Shown piece by piece: positions 7,681 through 14,303 of a stretch of DNA of 64,000 nt. The position numbers and the translations under genes were made by a program. The stretch is from SIG299 sp964541485. GTDB taxonomy: Bacteria; Bacillota; Clostridia; Lachnospirales; Lachnospiraceae. The notes beneath the pieces are model-generated. The model searched no databases and had not been told where the DNA came from. It saw only the letters and a program-made list of their open reading frames with translations. The stretch spans positions 1 through 64,000 of the forward strand of contig CAZIQL010000008.1 in NCBI GenBank assembly GCA_964541485.1, written 5' to 3'. How positions within the stretch are numbered: the stretch's first letter is position 1; each line of letters starts with the position of its first letter.

Positions 7681-8115
7681 ATGGAAACTTCTGATACAAT
7701 CAAGCTTTTACGTGAATGTGATGCCGGAACCAAGATGGCGGTGACCTCAATTGATGAAATTTTGGAGAAGGTGGAGGATGAACAGTTAAAAAAGCTTTTA
7801 CAGAAGAGCAAGTCGCATCATAAGGACTTGGAGGCAGATTTGCATGAAAAGCTCGATAAGTATGATGCCGAGGAAAAGGAACCGAACCTGATGGCAAAGG
7901 GAATGTCGTGGATGAAGACAAACATGAAGCTTGGCATGGATGAAAGTGACGAAACGATTGCAGACTTGCTGACGGACGGCTGCGATATGGGAATCAAGTC
8001 TTTGTATAAGTATAGAAACCAGTATAAGGCAGCAGAAAAGGAAGCAAAGGATATTTGTGAAAAGCTGATTCTTATTGAGGAAGAGCTGGAGAGGGATTTG
8101 CGCCAGTACCTGTAA
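7681..8115 (+). CDS. Small helical protein, possibly ferritin-like/DUF2383-type
   Basis: A 144-residue, highly charged and almost entirely helical protein without signal peptide or membrane segment. The pattern is long amphipathic helices: DTIKLLRECDAGTKMAVTSIDE, then KLLQKSKSHHKDLEADL, then DETIADLLTDGCDMGIKSLY. It resembles four-helix-bundle proteins of the DUF2383/ferritin-like group, and the HHKDLE segment could supply metal ligands. That assignment rests on pattern only. It is monocistronic, with its own promoter upstream and a terminator at 8172. The ribosome site AAAGGGAGG lies 7-8 nt before the ATG. Confidence 0.6.
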   Translation: METSDTIKLLRECDAGTKMAVTSIDEILEKVEDEQLKKLLQKSKSHHKDLEADLHEKLDKYDAEEKEPNLMAKGMSWMKTNMKLGMDESDETIADLLTDGCDMGIKSLYKYRNQYKAAEKEAKDICEKLILIEEELERDLRQYL

Positions 8116-8171
8116 GAGGGTATTGTCAGATGGATTGACGTATTAAAATTTGAGATAGCAGAAAACAAACT

Positions 8172-8195
8172 CCCCGCTTGATGGTCCAAGCGGGG
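8172..8195. terminator. Bidirectional terminator between convergent genes
   Basis: CCCCGCTTG (8172-8180) pairs with CAAGCGGGG (8187-8195) across a 6-nt loop, between the ends of the 7681 gene and the M32 peptidase gene. Confidence 0.8.
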
Positions 8196-8218
8196 ATGGG
8201 TTATTTTATTTGGCTTTT

Positions 8219-9715
8219 TTACAGATGATAAATCTCTGTATATTTCTTTCTAAAATAGTTTATGAGCGGCTTTGCATCTGCTTCCTTGCCACAGACTGCC
8301 ATCAGCGCTTCCTTTGGTTCACGGAAGCCGCCATAGCGGTGGATGTTGTCATGGAGCCAAGCGGTCAGTTCCTTTGCACGGCCTTCTGCAAGAATGGTGT
8401 CAATATCACCAAGCTCTTTTTCCATGGTCTCAAGGAACATGCCGTCATACACACTGCCAAGCAGGTAAGACGGGAAGTAGCCGAACGCACCGCCTGCCCA
8501 GTGCGTATCCTGGAGCACGCCAAGAGTGTCGGTTGGTGGGACAATTCCCAAATATTCTTCCATCTTTTTGTTCCATGCTGCCGGAAGGTCTTCTACGGAG
8601 AGTCTGCCGGAGATGAGTTCCTTTTCCAGTTCGTAACGTAAAATAATGTGGAAGCAATACGTAACCTCATCCGAATCGCAACGGATGAAACCATTCCGGA
8701 TGTGATTGATTTCGGTATAAAACTCATCCAAAGAGATATCGTTGTATTCCGGGAACAACTCCTGTACCTTGTAATAAATCGGCTTCCAGAAGTTTTTGTT
8801 TCTGCCGAATACATTTTCCCAGATACGGGACTGGCTCTCGTGCAAGCCCATGTAACCGCAGTCGGAGTACGGAGTCAAATCATAGCATGCATCCGGACCC
8901 TGCATAAACAGACCGTGACCGCCTTCGTGGATGATGGAGAAGATGCCGGAAATGATATCGTCCTTTAAGTAGTGATTGGTGATACGTACGTTGGTGCGGC
9001 CGGTACCGGTAGTGAATGGGTGTACACTTTCGGCAATACAACCGTGTTCAAAATCAAAACCGATGTAGTCGAGTAAGAACTTTGATAATTCTTCCTGCTT
9101 GTGCTTGTCAAATGTGCCCTTGAATTTGGAGTCATCCGGCTCCGGTTTACTTAAGATTTCTTTGACAAACGGGATGAGTTCTGCCTTTAACTCAGAGAAA
9201 ATGCGGTCGATGGTAGCCTCGTCCATTCCTTTTTCATACGTGTCAAGCATCGAAGCATACGGATCCATGTCCGGATGCATGTATTTGTGCAGTTGAATAT
9301 TGTTTGCAATGTTTTTTGCAAGGTGTGGGGCAAACAGGGCGTAGTTGTTGGTTTCCTTTGCCTCCTCCCAGATATGTTCTGCTTTTGCGGAATCTTCCAC
9401 ATACTGTGAGTAGAATTCTACCGGAATGCGCTTGTTTTCTTCAAAGTCATCCTTCATCTTGCGGACTGCCTTTTTCCAGACATCATCGAGCTGTGCGTAT
9501 TCTGCTTCCTCATTGAGTGCATATACGAGGTTTTCCATCTTTTCCGAAACCGACAGTTCAAACTGCTTTGTGGAAAGCGCTGTTAAGCTTGCTACGATGA
9601 CGTCGGCAGCACCCTTTGGAGCCTCCGTCTTTAAATCCCAGTCCATTAAGATACAGGCAGTGGAGAGATTTTCCATTTCCTTTAATAAGTCTTTTAATTC
9701 TTCTAATTTTGTCAT
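8219..9715 (-). CDS. M32-family metallocarboxypeptidase
   Basis: A 498-residue cytoplasmic zinc carboxypeptidase, the usual size for M32 enzymes (about 500). The zinc-binding HExxH motif appears as IIHEGGHGLFMQ, with a downstream GLHESQSRIWEN segment supplying the third ligand, as in Taq/Pfu carboxypeptidase. Other family blocks visible are MDWDLKTEAPKGA near the N-terminus and TGTGRTNVRITNHY. It should remove C-terminal residues from peptides during intracellular turnover. No signal peptide. The gene is alone in its transcription unit, converging on the 7681 gene. Confidence 0.93.
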   Translation of the reverse strand: MTKLEELKDLLKEMENLSTACILMDWDLKTEAPKGAADVIVASLTALSTKQFELSVSEKMENLVYALNEEAEYAQLDDVWKKAVRKMKDDFEENKRIPVEFYSQYVEDSAKAEHIWEEAKETNNYALFAPHLAKNIANNIQLHKYMHPDMDPYASMLDTYEKGMDEATIDRIFSELKAELIPFVKEILSKPEPDDSKFKGTFDKHKQEELSKFLLDYIGFDFEHGCIAESVHPFTTGTGRTNVRITNHYLKDDIISGIFSIIHEGGHGLFMQGPDACYDLTPYSDCGYMGLHESQSRIWENVFGRNKNFWKPIYYKVQELFPEYNDISLDEFYTEINHIRNGFIRCDSDEVTYCFHIILRYELEKELISGRLSVEDLPAAWNKKMEEYLGIVPPTDTLGVLQDTHWAGGAFGYFPSYLLGSVYDGMFLETMEKELGDIDTILAEGRAKELTAWLHDNIHRYGGFREPKEALMAVCGKEADAKPLINYFRKKYTEIYHL

Positions 9716-9828
9716 GGTGCTTTTGGAATAACCGCAAAGGAAAATGATGCGGTTATTCTTTTCCTTTCCTAGAATTTCGCTGATTTTATAGTAACACGAA
9801 GAAGGGAAATGGACAAGTGGGAAGGGAC

Positions 9829-9857
9829 TTGCAAATTGTGCTGTGGCATGTTATAAT
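9829..9857 (+). promoter_or_regulatory. Strong sigma-A promoter of the hicAB-secB-like operon
   Basis: TTGCAA (9829-9834), a 17-nt spacer and TGTTATAAT with TATAAT at 9852-9857. The region GACTTGCA recurs near 10194 upstream of hicB, which may mark an operator. Confidence 0.65.
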
Positions 9858-9866
9858 TCTCGTGCA

Positions 9867-9879
9867 ACTGAAAATCAGT
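9867..9879. promoter_or_regulatory. Candidate operator ACTGA-N3-TCAGT
   Basis: A small inverted repeat 10 bp after the -10 hexamer, near the likely transcription start of the hicA operon. Its place suits repression by the ribbon-helix-helix domain of HicB. Inferred. Confidence 0.3.
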
Positions 9880-9900
9880 CGCAGAGAAGGAGGCGCATAT

Positions 9901-9942
9901 ATGATTGAGGTGATTCATAAATGCCTAAGAAAGAAGATTTGA
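9901..9942 (+). CDS. 13-codon leader peptide overlapping the hicA start
   Basis: The best ribosome site of the operon, AAGGAGG (9887-9893), lies 7 nt before ATG 9901, which opens a 13-codon frame (MIEVIHKCLRKKI) ending at TGA 9940-9942. This frame overlaps the first 22 nt of hicA. The hicA ATG has its own weaker site (GAGGTG, 9907-9912). A short, strongly initiated ORF over a toxin start could tune toxin translation. It may also be fortuitous. Confidence 0.35.
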   Translation: MIEVIHKCLRKKI

Positions 9943-10178
9943 TTAACAAACTTTGCAGGAAGCCCAGTCCGAAGAATTTTTCGAAGAAAGAATTGGATAC
10001 ACTAATGGGTAAGTGTGGCTGCAAAAAGTTTCAAGGCGGAAGAGGATCCGGAATTGGGTTTTATCATGAGGAGACCGGGCGTGTGTTACAATTTGATGAG
10101 CCACATCCGGGAAATGAATTGTATGGGTATCAAGTAAAAAAGACGATACAGTTCTTAAAAGAAATCGGAGAAATGTAG
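9921..10178 (+). CDS. hicA: HicA-family toxin
   Basis: An 85-residue protein of the HicA mRNA-interferase family (dsRNA-binding-like fold). The family's C-terminal signature FDEPHPGNELYGYQVKKTI is intact. The usual catalytic segment is GSHH. Here the matching segment reads GRGSGIGFYHEETG, so the canonical His position is not occupied and a His sits four residues later. HicA toxins cleave mRNA and are inhibited by HicB. The order (toxin first, then a RHH antitoxin) and the strong promoter upstream fit a type II toxin-antitoxin operon. Whether this toxin is active cannot be told from the sequence. Confidence 0.8.
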   Translation: MPKKEDLINKLCRKPSPKNFSKKELDTLMGKCGCKKFQGGRGSGIGFYHEETGRVLQFDEPHPGNELYGYQVKKTIQFLKEIGEM

Positions 10179-10195
10179 ACACCGAAGATGTGTGA

Positions 10196-10274
10196 CTTGC
10201 AGATTCAATTTGCAAGGAAAATTAATGATGAATGTGTAGCCATATCTATAGTGTGTAAGAATATACATAGATAT
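10196..10274. promoter_or_regulatory. Two inverted repeats between hicA and hicB
   Basis: CTTGCA (10196-10201) with TGCAAG (10211-10216), and ATATCTAT (10242-10249) with ATAGATAT (10267-10274). A consensus-like -35, TTGACA, follows at 10279. The 131-nt gap is unusual for a hicAB operon and may carry an internal regulated promoter or RNA structure. Confidence 0.35.
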
Positions 10275-10309
10275 AGCGTTGACAAGTTGGAACTTGGGAG
10301 ATGAAAATA

Positions 10310-10792
10310 ATGAGCTCGATGTTAGAGTATAGAGGATATCATGCGTCTATTGAATATGACGCAGAGGATGAAATTTTCGTTGGAGAGGTTTTTGGAATAG
10401 CAGATTCTCTTAGCTTTCATGGAACCTCTATTGATGAATTAAAGAGGATGTTTGAACAGAGTATTGAAAATTATTTGGAACTGTGTTCAAAAGTAGGAAA
10501 AGAACCGGATAAGGAGTTTAAAGGGAGCTTTAATGTAAGAATTACACCGGAACTTCATAAAAAAGCGGCGCTGGCAGCGACAGCAGAGAAGATGACATTG
10601 AATCAATATGTGATGCGTGCGATAGAGCGTTCTTTTGAGGCGGATGTACCGAGAGAAACCACGGTTTATTATGTGCCGTATGAGATCGAAAACGTGCAGC
10701 TGAAAGCGGTAGAAGATAAAGCGTATGTGTTTTCGTGTAATGATTATAAGAAGCCAATTATAATGGAGGATAGGATTTTATATGAAGCTTAG
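10310..10792 (+). CDS. hicB: HicB-family antitoxin with a C-terminal extension
   Basis: A 160-residue antitoxin. Residues 5-70 form the HicB partial RNase H-like domain (EYRGYHASIEYDAED, FHGTSIDELKRMFEQ). Residues 73-108 form a ribbon-helix-helix DNA-binding domain (FNVRITPELHKKAAL, LNQYVMRAIERSF). HicB proteins of this type usually end soon after the RHH helix. Here a further 50 residues follow (111-160), rich in Tyr, Val and Ile (TTVYYVPYEIENVQL, KAYVFSCNDYKKPIIM). An exposed hydrophobic tail directly before a SecB-like gene matches the chaperone-addiction arrangement of TAC systems. Start 10310 is preferred because GGGAG lies 9 nt upstream; ATG 10301 abuts it. Confidence 0.85.
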   Translation: MSSMLEYRGYHASIEYDAEDEIFVGEVFGIADSLSFHGTSIDELKRMFEQSIENYLELCSKVGKEPDKEFKGSFNVRITPELHKKAALAATAEKMTLNQYVMRAIERSFEADVPRETTVYYVPYEIENVQLKAVEDKAYVFSCNDYKKPIIMEDRILYEA

Positions 10793-11144
10793 TGCAGAGA
10801 TTAGAAAAATAAGGATTAAGAGAAGCCAGATTGAGGTGAATTGGGAAAACGAAGAAGCAATGACGTTAAAGATTGCTTGTGAGGCAAGTATTGCTGAGCC
10901 CAAAGAAAAAGAAGATAAGAGTGCGTTGGTTACAATTACCCTTTTTGTAGATGATGAAAATGCAAATTTCAAAGCGGAATTAGAGGCAGAAATTGTCTTT
11001 GAGTTTAATGAAACGCCAGAGGAATACGGAAAAGAAGTCATGGGTGAATGTGTGCCGATGGCTGCTAAGGCATTGCTGGTGAAGTTGGATGGTATGTTAA
11101 TTCAGATGGATGAAAGGAAATTGGGATTGGCAGATATTATTTAG
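10782..11144 (+). CDS. SecB-like chaperone, probable third gene of a TAC operon
   Basis: A 120-residue acidic protein overlapping the hicB stop by 11 nt, so it is translationally coupled to the antitoxin. The layout is SecB-like: N-terminal beta strands (RIKRSQIEVNWENE, LKIACEASIAE, ALVTITLFVDDEN, FKAELEAEIVFEFN), a short acidic loop, then a long helix (EVMGECVPMAAKALLVKLDGML) and a C-terminal segment ending GLADII. SecB proteins likewise have a four-stranded sheet, then a helix beginning near a conserved Pro. Identity is low and the call rests on this pattern plus context. Known toxin-antitoxin-chaperone systems place a SecB-like gene right after HigA, MqsA or HicB antitoxins. Confidence 0.6.
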   Translation: MKLSAEIRKIRIKRSQIEVNWENEEAMTLKIACEASIAEPKEKEDKSALVTITLFVDDENANFKAELEAEIVFEFNETPEEYGKEVMGECVPMAAKALLVKLDGMLIQMDERKLGLADII

Positions 11145-11169
11145 GACAAAAGAAATGGGAGACAAAAAA

Positions 11170-12351
11170 ATGAACATAGAATTTACAAAAGAAAAGAAGA
11201 AACAATTGATCATCTGTTACATCGTATTTATCTGTAACGGTATGCTGGCACTGTCCATCGGTTCGCTGATGCCGTTTGTGTCGGAGGCAAGAGGGCTTGA
11301 TTATGTGATGTCCGGCATGTTAGTGAGTCTGCACTCCGTCGGCAACTTTTTATCGAGTTTTTTTGCAGGGGCGCTGGCAGAAAAGATTGGACGAAAGAGA
11401 AGTATTCTGATTTTTAATGCGATGTTTGCAATTTCCTATGCGATGATTCTGCTGACCGGAAATCTGCCGTTGCTTGTTGTGGCATTTTTCATGACAGGTC
11501 TTGCAAGAGGAGCCACCAGCAATTTCTGTAACACGGTTATCAATAACCTGGCACCGGGCAAGGCAGGGATTATCAACGGTCTGCACGCGATGTTCTCCGT
11601 CGGTGCGTTCCTGTTCCCGATTCTTTTGATGTTTATCACCAGCGGAAATGCAGAGAACTGGATTTATGCGTCGCTGTTTATGCTTATCATGGGTGTCATC
11701 AGCTGGGTGCTGTATTTTACGATTCCGATGGATGGTCTTCAGATTCCAAAGAAAGAGAAGAAGGCTGCCAATTATGGATTTTTTAAAGAACCGCTGTTTT
11801 ATCTGGTGTTTGCCACCTTGTTTTTCTATCTGTGTGCCGAGCAGGGCGTGATTGGCTGGCTGGTGACGTACTTTAAGGACACAGGACTCCTGAGCCCGGC
11901 GCTTGCGCAGCTGATGGCAAGTGTGCAGTGGATTATGATTCTGGCAGGCAGACTGACGACCGCAGGATTGTCAACGAAGGTACGAAAAGACCGTCTGCTT
12001 CCGGTGATGAGCGTGGGACTTGTGGTGTTCTTTGTCATTCTGATTTTGAGCAAGAGCACCGGTATGATTGTGTTTGGTATGATGGGCTTTGGTTTTAGTA
12101 TGGCAGGCATTTACCCGACCACCGTTTCCTTTGCGGGAAAGCTGATTCAGAAATACTCCCTGGCATGGAGCTTTATCCTGACCTTTGCCAGCCTCGGCTC
12201 CATCTTGATGCCGTCTATTATCGGAAAGATTGCAAAGGTGTCCGGCATTGCCATGGGCATGAGCTCCGTTGGTGTGGTAATTGCGGTGGATCTGGTGTTT
12301 GTGCTGATGCTGACAGGATATAGCAGGAAAAGGGATATGTCGGAGAAGTAG
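11170..12351 (+). CDS. Major facilitator superfamily transporter
   Basis: A 393-residue protein with about 12 membrane helices. The MFS motif A between helices 2 and 3 appears as GALAEKIGRKRSIL. The N-terminal half has SLMPFVSEARGLDYVMSGMLVSLHSVG, and a cytoplasmic loop (PMDGLQIPKKEKKAANYG) separates the two halves. Substrate cannot be told; the sugar-porter-like FHS group is one possibility. ATG 11170 is chosen because GGGAG lies 8 nt upstream. The longer frame overlaps the SecB-like gene in another frame and has no better site. It is 25 nt from that gene, so it may be the operon's distal member. A terminator-like repeat follows at 12391. Confidence 0.85.
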   Translation: MNIEFTKEKKKQLIICYIVFICNGMLALSIGSLMPFVSEARGLDYVMSGMLVSLHSVGNFLSSFFAGALAEKIGRKRSILIFNAMFAISYAMILLTGNLPLLVVAFFMTGLARGATSNFCNTVINNLAPGKAGIINGLHAMFSVGAFLFPILLMFITSGNAENWIYASLFMLIMGVISWVLYFTIPMDGLQIPKKEKKAANYGFFKEPLFYLVFATLFFYLCAEQGVIGWLVTYFKDTGLLSPALAQLMASVQWIMILAGRLTTAGLSTKVRKDRLLPVMSVGLVVFFVILILSKSTGMIVFGMMGFGFSMAGIYPTTVSFAGKLIQKYSLAWSFILTFASLGSILMPSIIGKIAKVSGIAMGMSSVGVVIAVDLVFVLMLTGYSRKRDMSEK

Positions 12352-12390
12352 CGTTGGAGGATAAAAAAATAAGGAATTTGTGGCAGAGTG

Positions 12391-12415
12391 CACAAAAAAC
12401 GAGGTGTTTTTTGTG
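12391..12415 (+). terminator. Inverted repeat after the MFS gene
   Basis: CACAAAAAAC (12391-12400) and GTTTTTTGTG (12406-12415) are a perfect 10-bp inverted repeat with a 5-nt loop. AT-rich but with a built-in T-run, so probably a terminator. Confidence 0.55.
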
Positions 12416-12442
12416 TATTCTGCTATTTTTATTTGTGCAACA

Positions 12443-12471
12443 TTTACAATTGGTGTGATTTGTGATATAGT
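12443..12471 (+). promoter_or_regulatory. Promoter upstream of the repeat array and Rpn gene
   Basis: TTTACA (12443-12448), a 17-nt spacer and TGATATAGT with TATAGT at 12466-12471. It would produce a leader of at least 360 nt running through the gap and the 54-bp repeats. Confidence 0.5.
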
Positions 12472-12622
12472 CAGCGCAAAGCATATTTTTTCTTTGGAAT
12501 CTGTTGGGTTTCCAGTCTTGTCATCTAATGATAGTATCTGAGAATTCGTGCTTTTATTTTCAATGTGGAGGCAGGAGTTTTTGGATAGAGAAACTCCTGA
12601 AGTTTTATAGTTACAAAGGAGG

Positions 12623-12722
12623 NNNNNNNNNNNNNNNNNNNNNNNNNNNNNNNNNNNNNNNNNNNNNNNNNNNNNNNNNNNNNNNNNNNNNNNNNNNNNN
12701 NNNNNNNNNNNNNNNNNNNNNN
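12623..12722. other. Assembly gap of exactly 100 N
   Basis: The base just before the gap ends the string ACAAAGGAGG, and a unit of the 54-bp repeat (whose units end AACAAGGAGG) starts right after it. The gap therefore most likely hides more copies of the repeat, and the true length is unknown. Confidence 0.95.
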
Positions 12723-12830
12723 AAAATCCTCTGCTCGCATAACGCGGCTCGCATTTTCCTTCGGAAAACAAGGAGGAAAATCCTCTGCTCGCATAACGCG
12801 GCTCGCATTTTCCTTCGGAAAACAAGGAGG
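12723..12830. repeat. 54-bp tandem repeat, two visible copies, carrying the ribosome site
   Basis: Copies at 12723-12776 and 12777-12830 are identical. Each contains two GCTCGCAT words, a small TTTTCC-TTC-GGAAAA hairpin, and ends in AAGGAGG. The last copy's AAGGAGG is the ribosome site of the Rpn gene (ATG 12836). At unit junctions GAGGA is followed by TCCTC, so internal copies could fold away their own AGGAGG. 54 is divisible by 3 and the unit lacks stop codons in several frames, but I see no sign that it is coding. Confidence 0.9.
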
Positions 12831-12835
12831 ATTGC

Positions 12836-13750
12836 ATGGCAGAAAAGGATATTGCTGAAAAAACATTTATTGCGTTGGATGATGTGTTTGCAGACATTTT
12901 TAATGTGCTTGTGTTTCAGGGGGAACGTTTCATATCGGAAGAGACGTTGGAGGATATTGTAGCCACCAGTCAGTACAAAGCAGATGATGAGAAACTGCAT
13001 GAACAGGAGAGAGATTCATATAAACAGTGGAAGGGGCATGGTTTTAATTTGATCCTTGCCGGGATAGAAAATCAGACAAAGCCGGATAAGGACATGCCAT
13101 TTCGCGTGCTAAGTTATGACGGAGCATCCTATCGTTCCCAATTGTTATGTACAGAAGAAGTAGTAATAAATGGAGAAACAAAGAGAGTTTCTGTGAAGGA
13201 AAGATATCCGGTAGTGACCATTGTTCTGTATTTTGGAAAAGAACTTTGGAATTATCCTAAAAATTTGAAAGGTTGTTTTGAGCCCACGTTACAGGATAAT
13301 GAAATAACGAAATTACTGGATCAATATATTCAAGATTATAAGATTACAGTGTTTGATATTCCGCGCTTGCCCCGGGAAACTGTACAGCAGTTTCAGAGTG
13401 ACTTTAGGGTTGTGGCGGAGTATTTTACAAATGTATATACTAATGAGGAATATGTGCCTAGTGATATCGTTATAACACATGTTGATGAGTTTTTAAAACT
13501 GATGAAGGTGTTGACCGGGGACATGCGGTATATGGAGTTTGCATTAACAGATAACGTAAGGGAGGATGGAATAAAGATGTGTAGAGTTTTAGATTATAGA
13601 GAAGCAAAAGGAAAAGCAGAAGGAAAAGCAGAAGGGTTGAATTCTCTTGTAATAAAGGGACGTATTTCTGTGGAAGAAGCTGCTGCAGAAATGAATCTGA
13701 CAGTGGAAGAGTTTGAACAGTTTGTCAAGAAAATAGTGCCAAAGGAATAG
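12836..13750 (+). CDS. Rpn/PD-(D/E)XK-family putative recombination-promoting nuclease
   Basis: A 304-residue protein of the clostridial Rpn-like (transposase-associated PD-(D/E)XK nuclease) family. The N-terminal helix (DVFADIFNVLVFQGERFI) and the strand LAGIENQTKPDKDMPFRVLSYD carry the expected nuclease-core elements, with E in IENQ as the likely catalytic acidic residue. The C-terminus has the low-complexity AKGKAEGKAEGLN segment and a small helical domain (GRISVEEAAAEMNLTVEEFEQF) common in this family. Related Rpn proteins are DNA endonucleases that increase recombination and some act in phage defence. The ribosome site is supplied by the end of the 54-bp repeat, 5 nt before ATG. Confidence 0.85.
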   Translation: MAEKDIAEKTFIALDDVFADIFNVLVFQGERFISEETLEDIVATSQYKADDEKLHEQERDSYKQWKGHGFNLILAGIENQTKPDKDMPFRVLSYDGASYRSQLLCTEEVVINGETKRVSVKERYPVVTIVLYFGKELWNYPKNLKGCFEPTLQDNEITKLLDQYIQDYKITVFDIPRLPRETVQQFQSDFRVVAEYFTNVYTNEEYVPSDIVITHVDEFLKLMKVLTGDMRYMEFALTDNVREDGIKMCRVLDYREAKGKAEGKAEGLNSLVIKGRISVEEAAAEMNLTVEEFEQFVKKIVPKE

Positions 13751-13777
13751 TGATATTCTACAAATGCATAGTGTGGA

Positions 13778-13806
13778 TTGACAAATCAAGGGTCAGAGAT
13801 TAAAAT
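13778..13806 (+). promoter_or_regulatory. Near-consensus promoter of the XRE gene
   Basis: TTGACA (13778-13783), a 17-nt spacer and TAAAAT (13801-13806), 40 bp before the 13847 start. Confidence 0.7.
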
Positions 13807-13846
13807 TAGTCCGTAAACACGTATTTGTGGATTGAGAGGACTAAAA

Positions 13847-14191
13847 ATGATTATCAGTGAACGTATTTTTCAGCTTATGGAACAGAGAAAGATGTCGCAG
13901 AAGGAGTTTTCCGAGCGCACCGGCATTTCGCCGAGCACCATCAGCGACTGGAAACGCAAGAAAACCAATCCGGCATCGGACAAAATCATGCTCATTTGTG
14001 ATGTACTGGATGTGACACCGTACGAACTGCTGTCCGGTATTGAGAAAAAGAAATATACGCAGATGGACTACGTGATTGTAGATAAGGCGTCCGAGGACTA
14101 TGTATTCCTCGAGGATATGCGTAGTTTGGATGGCAAGCGCAAAGAACGTCTGGCAGGGTATCTGCAGGCGCTGAAGGATATGGGGAAGTAG
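13847..14191 (+). CDS. XRE-family transcriptional regulator
   Basis: A 114-residue cytoplasmic regulator. Residues 3-60 are a Cro/CI-type helix-turn-helix (QRKMSQKEFSERTGISPSTISDWKRKK), followed by a short C-terminal region with a charged segment (LDGKRKERLAGYLQALKDMG) that may mediate dimerisation. ATG 13847 is preferred because AGAGGA lies 6 nt upstream. It lies between two Rpn-family nuclease genes and has its own strong promoter and terminator, so it may be independent. The partner or target is unknown. Confidence 0.85.
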   Translation: MIISERIFQLMEQRKMSQKEFSERTGISPSTISDWKRKKTNPASDKIMLICDVLDVTPYELLSGIEKKKYTQMDYVIVDKASEDYVFLEDMRSLDGKRKERLAGYLQALKDMGK

Positions 14192-14220
14192 AAAAGACTA
14201 AAATACAGGGTGAAACGAGA

Positions 14221-14255
14221 AGCGGTGACTGAGAGAAAAGGGTCATCGCTTTTTT
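14221..14255 (+). terminator. Terminator of the XRE gene
   Basis: AGCGGTGAC (14221-14229) pairs with GTCATCGCT (14242-14250) with one G-U pair, followed by TTTTT. Confidence 0.7.
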
Positions 14256-14272
14256 GATGTACGAAATTAAAC

Positions 14273-14296
14273 GTGCCGTCTTATAAAAGACGGCAC
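14273..14296 (-). terminator. Terminator of the second Rpn-type gene
   Basis: GTGCCGTCTT (14273-14282) and AAGACGGCAC (14287-14296), a perfect 10-bp stem with a 4-nt loop, 7 nt beyond the stop codon of the minus-strand gene. Confidence 0.7.
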
Positions 14297-14303
14297 GGGG
14301 TAT

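Noticed and set aside
12504..12962. Frames running through the 54-bp repeats and the N run
   Set aside because: Open only because the repeat length is a multiple of 3. The real gene begins at 12836 with the repeat's AAGGAGG as its ribosome site.
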